A DNA stretch of 64,000 nt, from positions 353,716 to 417,715 of the forward strand of contig CAKJVC010000229.1 of the NCBI GenBank assembly GCA_918026815.1, in the 5' to 3' direction. Numbering within the stretch: the stretch's first letter is position 1; each line of letters opens with the position of its first letter. Below, one piece after another: positions 26,725-39,452 of this stretch. The notes under the pieces are model-generated. The model ran no database searches and was not told the origin of the DNA. It saw only the letters and a program-made list of their open reading frames with translations. Position numbers and translations under genes: made by a program. The stretch comes from Chalara sp. BL73 (lineage: Eukaryota > Ascomycota > Leotiomycetes > Helotiales).

Positions 26725-28631
26725 ATGACGAGCATTGACGACTTGTTCAAGGTATGCTAACACTCAGAGGAGAATGCTCAAGCTCATAGGATCTAGAAAC
26801 CTGCCTTGCCTAGCAACAAGCGCAAGTTAGATGCTACTCGAGATCCGAGTATGTATGATCTTTATCTTAATTATTTGCGCATACTTATTTCATTCTCCAG
26901 ATGAGATATACAAATCTGCGAAGCTCGCGTCGAATGGGCATGTCAAAAGCGGCGGACGATCTGTGAGTATACAAGACGAAGATGACATCGAAGCTGGACC
27001 GTCTGCACCACCTGATGATGATCAAGAGTATGGGCCCGATCTTGGCGATGACGAAGAAGGTCGGTTTTTTGAGAGCGGCGTGAGTAGACAGGAAAATGAG
27101 ATCCTTGATTTTATGACGGGCCAGGAAGAGGCAGAGATAGCTCCTGAGAAGATTGATGTGACATGGTTGCGGAAACTTGCCCTCAATTTCGAAAGGAAGA
27201 TCACCAAAAATGCAGAAATGAGAGCCAAATTTGAAGGAAATCCACAAAAGTTTATGGCAAGTGAAGCGGATCTAGATGCGGATATCAAAGCACTATCTAT
27301 TCTGACGGAGCATTCGGAGCTTTACGAAGAATTCTCGAAGCTTGGTTGTGTGGGCAGTTTGGTTTCCTTGTTGGCGCATGAGAATACAGACATCGCTATC
27401 GATGCAATCGAGATAGTCAGCGAACTTACGGACGAAGATGTGGAGGCAGAACAAGAACAATGGGATGCCATCGTGGATGCTATGGTTGACGCAGATTTAC
27501 TAGATCTCTTGATCTCAAATTTCTCTCGCTTTGATGAAGAGAACGAGTCAGATAGGAGTGGTGTCTACCATGGGCTAAGCGTGTTAGAAAATCTGGCTTC
27601 AAGAACCTCAATCGCAGAAAAGATTGGCCAAGATACAACTGTACTGAAGTGGCTACTCGAGCGAATATCAAAAAAAGAGTCACAAGTCGGTCAAAATAAG
27701 CAATATGCCGCGGAGGTCCTGGCCATTTTACTACAATCGTCAACCACTAATCGAAGGAAATTTTGCAATTTAGATGGCGTAGATCTCCTGCTACAGATAC
27801 TAGCTGCGTATCGAAAACGAGACCCTGTCAAAGGGACCGAGGAGGAGGAGTTTGTCGAGAACGTTTTTGATTGTTTGACATGTCTAGTGGATGAGCCAGA
27901 AGGGAAGAGCAAGCTTCTTGAAGCCGAGGGTGTCGAGCTCGGTTTGATTATGATTAAGGAAGGCAACAAGAGCAGATCTCGAGCAATCAGACTGGTAGAC
28001 CATGCAGTAGGTGGACAATTAGGAGCAAGTGTTTGTGAGCAACTAGTTGAGGCAGCTGGGCTCAAGGTCGTGTTTGGCATGTTCATGAAGAAACAGGATG
28101 GCCAGACGACAGAGCATCTACTCGGAATATTCTCCTCCCTTCTACGATCATTACCAGCGAATTCAGCAGGGAGAATACGGACCCTTGCAAAATTCGTAGA
28201 AAAAGATTACAGCAAGCTCGAAAAATTGCTGAAGTTACGAAGAGACTATGCTGCGAGGGTATCGGCTGTTAATGAGGAGATTCGAAAAGAGCAACAGAGA
28301 TTGGATGTTGAGGAGCGTGAGGAGATGGCTGATGAATGGGACTCAAGAAGACTAGATGCTGGTCTGTTCTGTTTACAAACTATCGACGTTATCTTAGCAT
28401 GGCTTATAGCAGAAGACGATGGCGCGAGTGTGAGGATACAAAGTCTTCTTGCAGACCGTGATGAGTCTTTCGCTGATGTCAAAGCAACAATCCAGGGTAC
28501 GCCTTCTCCTTTGCCTTTCAGCGAATTATACTGATTTCTACCTAGAGCAACTCGATGCAATCGTCGGAAACTCAGAGGAGGAAACAATGACGAAGGATAT
28601 GCTAAATGCACTTGTGCAATTCTTGGCTTAG
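26725..28631 (+). CDS. beta-catenin-like protein 1 (CTNNBL1) homologue
   Basis: Four exons (26725-26751, 26797-26848, 26901-28496, 28546-28631) give 586 residues. The first exon codes for only nine residues (MTSIDDLFK). The protein has an acidic N-terminal part, then MTGQEEAEIAPEKIDVTWL and a long set of helical armadillo repeats (SELYEEFSKLGCVGSLVSLL, VYHGLSVLENL, VFDCLTCLVDEPEGKSKLLE). It ends with a charged helix and a leucine-rich tail. Length and motif order fit CTNNBL1, a nuclear armadillo protein associated with the Prp19/CDC5L spliceosome complex. Exon junctions restore frame exactly at every step, and the second junction gives RDPNEIYKSAKL, typical of the family. Confidence 0.9.
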
Positions 28632-28754
28632 CCAAGTGGAAAAACACAATAAATGTAAAATTGGGATCTCTTGATGAATTAAGCATGTATATGCTGCTGT
28701 TCAAATGCACCATGATTCGAACGCCTTTCGCTATGCTATGCAAACGCTGCAGAA

Positions 28755-30488
28755 CTAAGCTGCTACACTAGGATTAGGAGTTTCAGGATTATTCCTCTCA
28801 CGCCAAATCTTCCCATTCGTTCTTGTGTACAATCCTCCAGTGAAAATGAGACAGGGCACGGCCGCAGCAAAGCTCAGGATTCCTAAAGACCAACTCATCG
28901 TGCCCCAACCAGCAGCACCCCGAACGTACCCTGCCCAGACGGGACCTATCATTGTTCCCGCCGCAAATGCTGCGATGAAAAGTCCATAGGCTTGAGCATA
29001 TGCCCCGTTGGGTCCATACAGTCCTGGATGCTTCTTCTCTTTCGCTGCTACTACATAAGTGATCTCCGCAGAGAGCGGAGGCATAAGAATAGCCAGACAG
29101 AAGCCAATCATCGCTAACAATGCGCAGAGCAGCACCTTCTGCCCCATCGAGTTATAAGTGACGTATCGTAGAGCGATCCACAGGGCTTCAACTAATTAGC
29201 ACTATGATCTTTCGAAGTTTTGGTAGGACCTAGGAGCTTTGAAACTGTATTTAGAGCCACTATAGCAGAACAAAGAGGTCCTTGAACCGGCCCCCAAGCT
29301 CCTGTCTCACCTGATAAGGATTAACAGATTATTATAGAAATATGGGTGCTTACGTATTGCTAGTAGAAAGCCAGTGACGACTATATACCGTGGCCCGTGA
29401 CGGTCTGATAGCCAACCTGCGACTGGAGCCACGAAGCTTGGTACTATAACCGCCAGAAACACAAGACCTGCACCGATAGCATTCCACCCGAATATCTCTT
29501 GAACATAAAGGGGAATAACACTGTCGAAGGCTGTCAGAAGCGAGCCTTGGACAATGCATCCCCACAGTGCAGCAAGTAGCCTCCTCGACTTAAGGAGGGT
29601 GAGTACTGGTGGATATTTACTCCTTCGAGCCGCTTTGGCTAAAGTGGAAGGACGTGGTGCTTTAATGTCTGGCAACGCAGTTGTTGTAGATGTCCCATCT
29701 TTGATCTTTTCCTCCGTAGATTTCTCTTCCAAATCCTCAACGGGCGAATCTTTCACAACAGAGTTTCCTGGGGGTGTGTCTGATTGACTTCCTACTACAT
29801 CAGAATTCCCCTCCAACCACTGCCGGGCGATCTTCTTCTCAACCAAGACGAGGCGGAGAACGATATCCACGGCCACGAGGGCGAAGGCCACATAAAAAAC
29901 CGCATAATATCCCGACTTCTCGTATAGAAGTCCTCCAACCAAAGGCGCTAACAAAATGCCAACAGACATACTGAGAGACACCCAGCCTAAAACCTGTCCT
30001 ATATCTTTCTCTCCAACAGTGTCAACCAGCAAAGCTATGCCTGTGGTCCAAACGATTCCTCCAGAGAATCCTTGAAGTACCCGTCCTATGATCATTACTT
30101 CCACATGCCTTGCCAGACACAACATAACTGTACTACTCCCTAGTGCAACTAGACCTACTAACAAAGGCATTCGGCGACTAGAGGATCTATCCGCGAACCA
30201 CCCGCAGATCGGAGACGAGACCAAGAGTGCAGCCCCATAGACCGACAACAAGATAGAGACATAGCTTTGCGACTGAGATTCGGGTACTCGAGCACGTTCA
30301 TGAAGAGCGAACGGTACGACGGGGACGATGATTCCGTATAAAAAAATGTCCGAAAATACGGCTATACATATTGTGGTTAAGATGAACGTTTTTGAGGAGC
30401 GGAAACTAAGGAAATATGGTGGTGGAGTCGTAGGCGAGACTCTCTTCTGCGAAAAGAAGGTTCCGATCCCGATGGCGATACGCCCCAT
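28755..30488 (-). CDS. MFS transporter, DHA1/vesicular-amine-transporter-like
   Basis: Two exons, 30488-29354 and 29191-28755, joined by a 162-nt intron, give 523 residues. Twelve hydrophobic segments are visible. MFS motif A occurs in the loop after helix 2 (GWFADRSSSRRMPLLVG), with a second-half copy (GWLSDRHGPRYIV). A long charged cytoplasmic loop of about 80 residues divides the halves. The first helix region (TICIAVFSDIFLYGIIVPVVPFAL) is like fungal relatives of vesicular amine transporters. The substrate is unknown; proton-coupled export of small cationic compounds is the family expectation. The gene is convergent with the CTNNBL1-like gene and the 3' ends are about 120 bp apart. Confidence 0.88.
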
Positions 30489-31847
30489 ATTGTGAAGTTA
30501 TGGCTTTTGTCAAAGGCACAAAGCACGATCTTCAGAGGCTACATGGACAAGTCCTCAAAATGGTTGTTTGATTGTCATAGGAGCTCTCATAGACATTTCA
30601 CTCTATAAAGATGGGCTATTAGACAGTGAAATGGCCCAGTCCAGGGACGCGCTAAACCGCTTTTAGTAACACATAGCCGAATCCCATTTCCGTCGGTGCC
30701 CACGGAATCCGATCCTTACCCAACAAATACCCGTGAACGGATGAATATTATTTCCATGGTCAATCACTCCCTTCGTTCAAAGTTCAGGAGGTGTCTTTGA
30801 GCGCAATATGCGCCATAGCAAAGCCAAAGCACCTAAAGAGAACCTCACGTTCTTCATCAGCGTTTAATGAATCTATTATTTGTTAGCGCAAACAGCATGA
30901 TTGAGATCCATTTGAGCAAGGCTCAACCGTGTATGTGCTCACAAAGAGATTCACCATGTCCATAACATCTGTATCCTCCGCTTTATGTGCATGTCAGGCA
31001 AAGCTTGACCAGCGCAATGTTATCGAGTTCAGATTTCTATGAATTTAACTAAGAATCTGGACATCGTGTGATCTGATACTATGAACACAGACAAATGGAA
31101 GCTAATCCCACTGATCCATTTTGGCAAAGGAAACATTCACGGTAAACTGAACTTGGCCATCCCTGAAGAAGGCTCACAATTGGAAGACAAGCTAGAACCC
31201 ACTCTGGCTTGAGACAGGAAAGACTTAGGGATAGTACTCTTGTACGTGACAAACCATGCCTATTCAAGACTCGGACTGAAATGCAGTTGAGCAGAAGAAT
31301 GATTCAGCATTATACTTAAATAGCTGTCTTGGTGGTGGCAGCTCTCCTAGCGTGGAGGTTGGGATTTGTGGGCTTGACGCCTATGGAGATATCTCGGAAT
31401 GTAGAGCTGGTAGACCTCTCTGAGCTTTATTTGGTAAGAATATATGGACCTTGATACTTTCGAGTGGTTCAATAGCTGGTCGCATTGTGGAAATGATAGG
31501 TTTTTGAAGCAAGGTCGAAGTTTCACTCTCGATAAACAAGAATTCAGAGTTTTGGTTTTCGATATATATATAAATCGAGACTCATTTGACGCAGACTTCA
31601 AAATAAAGATAGCACGTGTGTGCTGACTGATCCACTTGGCATGGATGGAAAGGAAAAAAAATAATCATCATGGATGGGATGGCTCGGGCATCTACGGTAT
31701 GGGGGACCGGGAGTTACAATCTCCTTCCAGAAATCTTCACAGGGACCAGTAGTATTCCAATATTCTTATTATTCATTCTTCATTCCTCATTCCCAAAGCA
31801 GATCTTTTTTCCCCTCCTCCAGTGCATACCCATTGTCCAATCAACGA
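30489..31847. other. divergent intergenic region
   Basis: About 1.4 kb between two divergent genes, presumably holding both promoters. I see no coding sequence. A CCAAT box occurs about 15 bp before the aminotransferase Met at 31848. Confidence 0.45.
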
Positions 31848-33363
31848 ATGGCATTTGCAGCCTTTCGCCGAGTCTACCCCGCCATCCATCGCGGCTCGCT
31901 CCCCATGAATGCTCGTGATAGATTGAAAGTCATATCTCGACATTTAGACAGCCCTCGGCTGTCCTCTGATATATCTTACTCCGTATCACCAGCACAGACA
32001 AGATACTTGAATACAGACTCAAATAAGCCCAATATGTCGACTCAACCAGACCACCCCACCCTGCTGATCCCAGGACCGATTGAGTTTGATGATGCAGTCC
32101 TACAGTCTATGGGCCACTTCAGGTATACTCTTAGAGCTCTTGCCGAGCTACATCTGGACTTAACTTGGACGAACGCTGATTAAGAACAATGTAGTCAGAG
32201 TCATGTTGGCGCGCCGTTTGTCGCAACGTTTGGAGAGACTCTTTCATTGTTGAGAAAGCTCTTCCAAACCACCGACCCTTCTTCGCAGCCATTTGTTATA
32301 TCAGGTTCCGGAACACTAGGGTGGGATCTGGTGGCGGCGAATTTGGCTGAACCTGGTGATGATGTCTTGGTTCTACACACGGGGTACTTCGCAGACTCCT
32401 TTTCAGACTGCTTCGAAACATATGGTGTAAAGGCCACACAGCTAAAGGCTCCTATTGGATCACGACCTCAGCTTCCTGAAATTGAGACGGCCTTGAAAGA
32501 GAAAAAGTACAAGCTACTGACTGTGACTCATGTCGATACTTCGACCGGTGTTCTCAGTGAGCTGAAGGCCTTGTCTGAGTTAGTGCACAGGGTCTCTCCG
32601 GAAACACTCGTAATTGTGGATGGCGTTTGCAGTGTAGGCTGCGAAGAGATCGAGTTCGACAAATGGCAACTAGATGGTGTTATTACTGCCAGCCAGAAAG
32701 CAATTGGCTGCCCGGCTGGTTTATCCATTTCAATGTACAGTGGCAGAGCCATCAAATCGTTCCAAAACAGAAAGGGTCCACCAGGATCCTATTTTGCATC
32801 TTTCAAAAATTGGCTGCCAAGTAAGTTCAACAACTGCTGCGTATACTATACTTAACTAACCCCCCTGTAGTTATGCAAAACTATGAGAACAAAAAGCCAT
32901 CATACTTTGCAACTCCTTCACCACAGTTGATTCATGCACTTCACACATCTCTGACCCAAATTCTTTCTAAGCCCTTGTCTGAGCGTTTTGCGGCTCATCG
33001 AGCTGCTTCTCAAAGAGTCAAGAAGGCAGTCGCCGACCTGGGGTTGAAACAACTCGCACAGGATCCTGCCGACCAAGCCAACGGCATGACCGCAGTTTAC
33101 TTACCAGAAAATGTGAAAGCTCCAGAGCTATTGCCAAATCTTATGAAGAAAGGCGTTATTTTTGCTGGTGGTCTACACAAAGAGATTGCAACAAAGTATA
33201 TTAGGGTTGGTCACATGGGCGTGAGCGTTGTAAGTTTTCTTTGAGTAGTTGCAGTTACAGTCCTAATATATCAACGTAGACCGATCCTTCGCGTGGTCAT
33301 ATTGAGCAAGCCATTGAAGCTTTGGGTGCTGGTCTGGCGGAAGCTGGTTATCGAAAAGCATAG
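31848..33363 (+). CDS. AGX1: alanine-glyoxylate aminotransferase
   Basis: Exons 31848-32122, 32195-32820, 32871-33229 and 33280-33363 give 447 residues. The PLP enzyme proper starts near a second Met at 32034 (MSTQPDHPTLLIPGPIEF), giving 385 residues, the usual length. The extra 62 residues are basic and Ser-rich with no acidic residues in the first 20 (MAFAAFRRVYPAIHRG), as in a mitochondrial presequence. The family signature is clear: the glycine loop SGSGTLGWDL, the cofactor Asp in IVDGVCSVGCEE, and the Schiff-base Lys in ITASQKAIGCPAGL. The enzyme converts glyoxylate plus alanine to glycine plus pyruvate. The C-terminus RKA is not a classical peroxisomal signal. Alternative starts could give mitochondrial and cytosolic forms. 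Confidence 0.93.
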
Positions 33364-35858
33364 AAAATAGCTATCTCTTACATATAGAGTTTTAGAGAGT
33401 ACAAGACTGAAACATGAAGACAATTATCTGCGAGGAAAAATATGTAGGAATAACATGACTCGATGGAAGCATTGGTATAAGGAGCACATCCTACGTAACT
33501 TCCCCAACTCTTAGCATGTGATACTACTCGATACAGCATTACCTCGTACGGGTGTTCCAGAATTCATTTATCGGATCTGAAGTCCAGAGACTGGAGAAAG
33601 GGGTTTAGGGGAAAACAGTTTGGAGTCTCCGTACTATTTTCTGGAGTCAGACGGCGGGGTCCCCTCCTCAACGGAGGATGATCGAGAGGACTCCAATTTT
33701 GACCCGAGACAGAGACACGAGTCGATGGGCGTGAAAAGACCCAGGAATCCATTATCAACAGAGTACTCTCCACAGGGGACTCATGACTCGGCCCGACAGC
33801 AGCCCTTCGAGGTCTCTGTAGTATTTTCCCCGCTGGTCACGCTCAAGGAAGATCGACCATGTTATTGCACGCTTTCCCTATGGGATTGCGTTGCCGAGGG
33901 CTGTGGTCGTATCATCCCCCCCGAGAGATAACAGTGGTCTGAGACACACTTAACACAGCGACAGGTGCTTGTATCGGTGTATATCCAACTATTTCATTAT
34001 TGCCTGCATGAGGGATACATTAGCTCCCGAGGATAACGTGAAATGGGGCGCCATTGACATCACTGGCCGCGGGCTGTGCTTCTTACGGTGAGAGGAAACA
34101 ATGCTAACACGTGGATTCAGTCCCCTTGACAGGCATCAAACAGTGCAGCCGAATGGTTTTCTCAAGGTGGGATAGAAGTGGAAACAGCAGCATGGCTACA
34201 GCGTTAGGCTGTTACAGAGTTCTGGAGATCTGGAGAAGGCAAGCAGTCTACAGACATTTCAAAGTTGTACTGCAAGATATCTTTGAACTCTTGCGATCCG
34301 ATCGTTTCTCCCTCTCACCAAGGGTATTGTATCTTTTTGCTTCTCATTTTGTTGGAGAAATTTAGGAGATGGTTAGAAAGACGTTGCATCTGCGAAGCTT
34401 GGAAATGCCACATTCAGTTTAGAGGATTAGATCATTTTCGGACCCTGAAAATCTCGGCTTCTTATTTTGTGCCAAGTATCAAGGGACCTTGTAGAAACAA
34501 GCGAACAAAGACAAATTGGTAGAGGATGATGATATAAAATCCTTCCGCTTGAGGCTGAGATTCTAGTCATGGTGGAGTACGTCTGGCGTTTACGTGCGCC
34601 ATTAACGTCCCATGTGTCTTCACATGAAAAGACACCTGATGGCTGCTTGTCTTTATATTTCTTTCACAGGCGGATATAACAGGATGTTAGGTCTTTGAAT
34701 AGGAGCAGCAACATCAAACAAAAAACACGACTCTGTCTATTGATTTCGATCATGCTCGACTTGTTGCCTCGCTCACGGACGTGCCGATATTTGGGTTCAA
34801 AGCTGGTTATTCGACGGTAGATCTGAGGCAACAAGGCAACTGGGAAAACAGAATTTCAGTGTTAGGTAAGCGGAAGGTCGGCCCTTAACTTGATAAGGTA
34901 ACTGTACTGTAAATCGTCATCGCTACTGTAAAAGTACTGTACCAACCGAACACATGCCACCAAACCCAACTCGGCCATAGTAGCACCTTAAATTAGACCC
35001 TGACGGCTTTGAGATCCACTTTTACCTTTCAAAAATTTCAGATTCTCCATATCTTTTGCTGCACCATATCGTCATGGCTCCGACAAGTACTGTACAATAC
35101 AGTAAAAGAGGAGGCAAAGCCAACATTTCGTTATCGGTAGGCACGCCAAAACTGACTGATATCGAGTGCTTGTAGAACGTGCAGGAAAAGCTGCATCTCG
35201 ATGTCCCAGCAGCGGTCTTTCGTCCGAATCACCATTCTCGATAGATGACATGGTCAAAGATTGGATATATGTCATAAAGGCAAAAGGCAAAATCATGCCA
35301 TCCGCTGACAGCACCCGTGAGATTCTCTTCTGGCATTTACAGATCTTCCTGAGATAGTGGACCGTTCAGTGTTTGACGTACGGCACTCACCCAGCCAAAG
35401 CCACCCGTTGTTCTCTAGCCACGTCTTGGTCGAACTTTCGAAGCCGCCAAACTCGTCGGCCGACCCACCGCATCCCGGCTAGCACTGGCGATGGATCCTC
35501 TTGAATCATCTCTACGGCACTGTACCTGTACTGTACAGTAGTGTGCCAGTATGAGAGTTTTCACGACTAAAGAACCCCGTGGGCACTCCTCGATCTCCCT
35601 CGATTCACTTATATATATATGACCCACCGTGGACCCTTTTCTCGAGCAAGAGATCAACCGCGCAATCTATTATCTTGCACTTTCATCTTAACTGAAACCC
35701 GCTTGCGAACCAGCAAGATCCTTTAGCATCCTTCTTCTGCTTAAATTCAGTTTGGTTTAAAGGATAAGCAAGTTACAAACCTAGAGTGTGATCCACTCGT
35801 TCCTTCCGAGCCTCAAATCCATCTAGCCTTAATAAATCCGACCTTATATTAGGCAATC
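33364..35858. other. 2.5 kb promoter-side intergenic region with TACTGTAC motifs
   Basis: No gene is supported. The right half contains four groups of a near-palindromic TACTGTAC motif. The region immediately left of 35859 is the presumed promoter and 5' leader of the HAD hydrolase gene. Confidence 0.5.
34901..35545. repeat. clustered TACTGTAC near-palindromes
   Basis: Copies occur at 34901-34911, 34923-34943, 35086-35106 and 35518-35545. Each contains one to three overlapping ACTGTA/TACAGT words, and the last two contain GTACTGTAC or CTGTACAG cores. They lie 0.3-1 kb upstream of the HAD hydrolase gene. Confidence 0.7.
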
Positions 35859-37560
35859 ATGGCACCCACCAATTTGCTTTCTCCGCCAAAGGCTACTAGG
35901 CCAGGCATCCGACGGCTGTCATCAATGTCTGCTACCGAGAAAGACGTCTCTGAAGGTGGAGTAGTGGTGGTTCCAGAAAGGTTCGTCACCAATTCTCTTC
36001 TGAGTCTTTATATATCTACTCGATTCCGCATTTCTTTCCTTCGCCAAACCGCTCTAGCTAACATTCAAATGTGAAGACTCATGCATCACCAACGATCCAG
36101 GACTCATCATGGGGGCACGTTTGCCGCCTCTATGGAAACTGCAAGAAGCGAGTTGGCGAGTTTGAACCTCGAGGATGAGACCGTTTTTACCTCCTCGAGT
36201 TCGCCCGCTACTCCAGCTTCACCGATTACCCCAGCAGGCACTCCTTCCGCCGATACATTTGCATTTGCATTCGATATCGACGGAGTCCTCATTAGAGGAG
36301 GTCGGCCTATTCCAGAAGCCATTGAGGCAATGCGAATGTTGAATGGCGAAAATGAGTATGGAATGAAAATGTAGGCACTCACCATAGACAACAAATGTAT
36401 CCAAACTCTAACACGAACAGCCCTTACATATTTTTGACCAATGGGGGCGGAAAGACCGAAGCAGAACGTTGCATTGATTTATCCAGGCAACTCGATATAG
36501 AGGTCGCCCCAGCGCAGTTTATTTGTGGTATGTGACTCCTTGTTGCCTATCAATTCCTTCTGTAGCACTCTGACATATCTTAGGTCACACACCCATGCGT
36601 GAGATGGTTGAGAAGCATCACACCGTTTTAGTTATTGGCGGCGAAGGCGAGAAATGCAGGCACGTCGCAGAGGGTTATGGATTCAGAGATGTTATTACTC
36701 CAGGGGACCTTATTAAGGACAACCCACACACAACCCCGTTCCGCAAGTTGACCAACGAGGAGCATGCCAATTCAAGGAAACGAGACTTCTCCACCACCAA
36801 GATCGATGCCATTTTCGTGTAAGCCTATCGCTGTCCCCCTCGTGACGCTCACTGACATTCTCTTAGTTTTGCTGATTCGCGAGACTGGGCTGGTGACATC
36901 CAAATTATGCTCGATCTTGCAATGTCCAAAAGGGGGTTCATTGGAACACTATCGGAGACGTTTGACGAGGGTCCACCGATCTATTTCTCTCACAACGACA
37001 TTGTTTGGTCTGCCGCCCACGATAATGTGAGACTCGGCATGGGTGCTCTTAGAAAGACGGTCGAGAGCTTGTTCAAAGATTTGACCAAGGGCAAAGAACT
37101 CGAGACAATTGCTTTCGGTAAGCCTCAAATTGGCACGTTCGAGTTCGCTACCCGACTGCTTCAACAATGGAGAAAGGATGAACATCACATCAATGCTCCA
37201 CCGGAGACCGTTTACTTTGTCGGCGACACTCCGGAAAGCGATATTCAAGGTACCAATCGATTCAACCAGAAGGCCAAGAACGACTGGTACTCTATCCTTG
37301 TAAAGACTGGCGTTTACCAAGACGGTACAGAACCGGCATACGAGCCCAGAGTGATAGTCGACAATGTTCTCGAGGCTGTTAAGCATGGAATGAAGCGTGA
37401 ATTTGAAAAGAAGGCTATCAAGCTCAATGGCGCAATGCTTAATACTGCTGCAATCAATGCAGCCTTAAGCGGCAACATTACCAAGCTCTCCGTCGGGAAA
37501 ATGACACCAATAATCGGCTCTGAATCCGTCACCCCAGATGCTGTGACCCCTGGACTATAG
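35859..37560 (+). CDS. HAD-superfamily hydrolase, CECR5/YKR070W type
   Basis: Five exons (35859-35980, 36077-36370, 36421-36527, 36584-36818, 36867-37560) give 483 residues. HAD motif I is FAFDIDGVLIRGG with the two aspartates; motif II is in PYIFLTNGGGKTEAE; motif IV is VYFVGDTPESDIQG. A cap region with FIGTLSETFDEGPPIYFSHND lies between. This arrangement is that of the class IIA CECR5-like subfamily, usually mitochondrial in yeast, with poorly defined substrate. The N-terminus (about 40 residues) is basic and Ser-rich, which would suit organelle import. The first donor is an unusual GTTCGT, but frame and family match on both sides support it. Confidence 0.9.
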
Positions 37561-38080
37561 ATTTTACTTTAGAGGTGGTGTTATGGATTGCATTTACGGC
37601 GTTGAAATACCCCTGATCGTCTACATTAAAGACTTGGGGAGGTTTAAGACTATTGATCGGGACATCATAGATCGGAGAGGGACGGCGTTTTATTGCTTTC
37701 ATATTTACATATTAACGCGATCCTAGCTACGAGACTAGATAGCGAAATTTGACTTTTCATCACAAGTTGCAGATCTTCAATACTCATTTCCTGGTCGCGT
37801 TTCCATTGCTACACAGGCTCTGCTCCGGCTTACTGATACAAACCTATGACCTGTACTTCATAATTTAAAGTAAGGTAGTTAGAATTTGCAACGGCATGTC
37901 TACACCCAATACAATGGATGCCCTTGACAATAAGTCATGTTACCGTTTTTGACTTTGAGCATCCGTCACTTCGATGTCATAAAATGAAACGCCACATGCT
38001 TTTCCATGATTTCCCAGCATCAAACATCACAGCATATTTAGCTTTGATCTGGACACGGGAAGAAAAAGTAAATCGTACTA
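37561..38080. other. intergenic region before the transposon
   Basis: No gene is seen. It ends at the TA dinucleotide that flanks the mobile element. Confidence 0.5.
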
Positions 38081-38194
38081 ACCCCCCCCTCCCCCTAATA
38101 ATCAGTACTTCCCAGGGTCAATACAAGGGTACGAACTAGGGTACGTGCGAGGGAGCATGCAAGGAGCTATAGCCAATAGGAATCAAGGATCCAG
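38081..38194 (+). repeat. left terminal inverted repeat
   Basis: Pairs with 39344-39452 in inverted orientation. The transposase stop lies inside it. Confidence 0.85.
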
Positions 38195-39256
38195 AGGATC
38201 GTGAGAAAAGGATAGATTCCAGTATTTCGTAGGCCCTCCATCAGCATCAATTACAGCCTGGCAACGCCTCCACCAGCTATCTACAAGCTTCTCAATATGA
38301 TCCTCTGGTACGGCTTCCCATGCACTCCAAGTTATATGTCGAAGTCGATCAAAAGGAATTTTGCTGGCAGCGTAATAGGTTTCGTAATAGTTATTTTGTA
38401 TCCAATTCTTCATCCAGTTCCAAACGTGCTCGGTCAGATTCAGATCAGGAGAATAAAGTGGCCATGGCCACAGTTTGATTCCCCGTCGCAATAGTGCGTT
38501 CTCTGCGTATGCGGATCGATAGCAAAAAGCGCTATCTTGTTGAAAAGTAAGCTTTGGGCGTTCTACTACAAAAGCTTCAACACCGGGAAAAATATATCGA
38601 TCGTAGCGTTCTGAATTTGTTGATCCTCGATCTTTCTCCCAAAATACAGCTGGCTCTTTTTCCCCTCGACACACAGTGCCGTGAAACATCCAAGCAGGAG
38701 CTTTGCTGTATTTGTGTTGCAGATTTGTTGCGTCGAATCGACCAGAGCCGTTTTTTGGCACCGTAACAAAAGAAGTTGAACAAGCTTTTTTTTATAGCCC
38801 AAACTTCGTTTGAAAACAAAATATTCATTACTCCTTCTCTTGTTTTTTGAAGGCCGATAATTGCAAAATCCTTTCGCAAATCCCAGATCTTTTTTGATTG
38901 CTGATCGGCGACAGTAACGAAATAGCTGTAGTTACAGCTTTAACTCCAAAGCTATTTGAGCTTGGTCCATGACTTAGAAGTCGAGAAAGCTTTTCCCAAG
39001 CAATACGTTTGTGCGGAAGTGATCTTTTTATCCATTCTTGTAGTTGAATTCGTTGTAGTGTTTTTATTAAAAGTAGTCGGCCGCACTTCGATTTTTTAGA
39101 GTAAGAAAATGACTTCGAGCATACAACACTTGGCTTTGAGTAACACTAAAGCTCCTTCTGTATATCGGCATATGAAACTTTAAACCGAAGAGCTGTTTGT
39201 ATAGCTAATCTAGTATCTCTAGAAGTAGAAGTATTGTACGTATGTCCAGTTTCCAT
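38183..39256 (-). pseudogene. transposase remnant (Tc1/mariner, DDE type)
   Basis: From a Met at 39256 about 36 codons are open (IQTALRFKVSYADIQKEL) before an in-frame TAG. A second stretch with the CGR-LLIKTLQRIQLQEW region continues, and further frame changes follow between about 38880 and 38560. The last 192 codons (38761-38183) are open and carry the catalytic end: PKLTFQQDSAFCYRS with the second Asp, then LWPWPLYSPDLNLTEHVWNW with the third acidic position. Full length would be about 357 residues. Stops and frame changes make it inactive as written. A CAG-to-TAG change at the first stop would fit repeat-induced point mutation, but I cannot show this without other copies. Confidence 0.85.
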
Positions 39257-39343
39257 TGTTGTAGTTGTAGTTGTTGTTTTGGTGCAAACAAATCAAGGTG
39301 TTGAAACCTGTGAGAAATTTGATGATTACTAAGCAAAAGTCAT

Positions 39344-39452
39344 CTGGATCCTTGATTCCTATTGGCTATAGCTCCTTGCACGCTCCCTCGCACGTACCCT
39401 AATTCATACCCTTATATTGACCTTGGAAGGTACTGATTATTAGCGGGAGGGA
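39344..39452 (-). repeat. right terminal inverted repeat
   Basis: Inverted partner of 38081-38194, and flanked on its right by TA. Confidence 0.85.

Larger units (their letters stand above)
38081..39452 (-). mobile_element. degenerate Tc1/mariner element with long terminal inverted repeats
   Basis: The two ends form inverted repeats of about 110 bp: 38081-38194 reads the same, with a few mismatches and small indels, as the complement of 39344-39452. Both carry a shared CTAATAATCAGTAC near the tip and TAGCCAATAGGAATCAAGG inside. A TA dinucleotide flanks each end (38079-38080 and 39453-39454), the target duplication expected for Tc1/mariner. The outermost bases are C-rich and less similar. The whole unit is 1.37 kb and contains one transposase remnant. 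It lies between the HAD hydrolase and amidohydrolase genes and interrupts neither. Confidence 0.88.
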
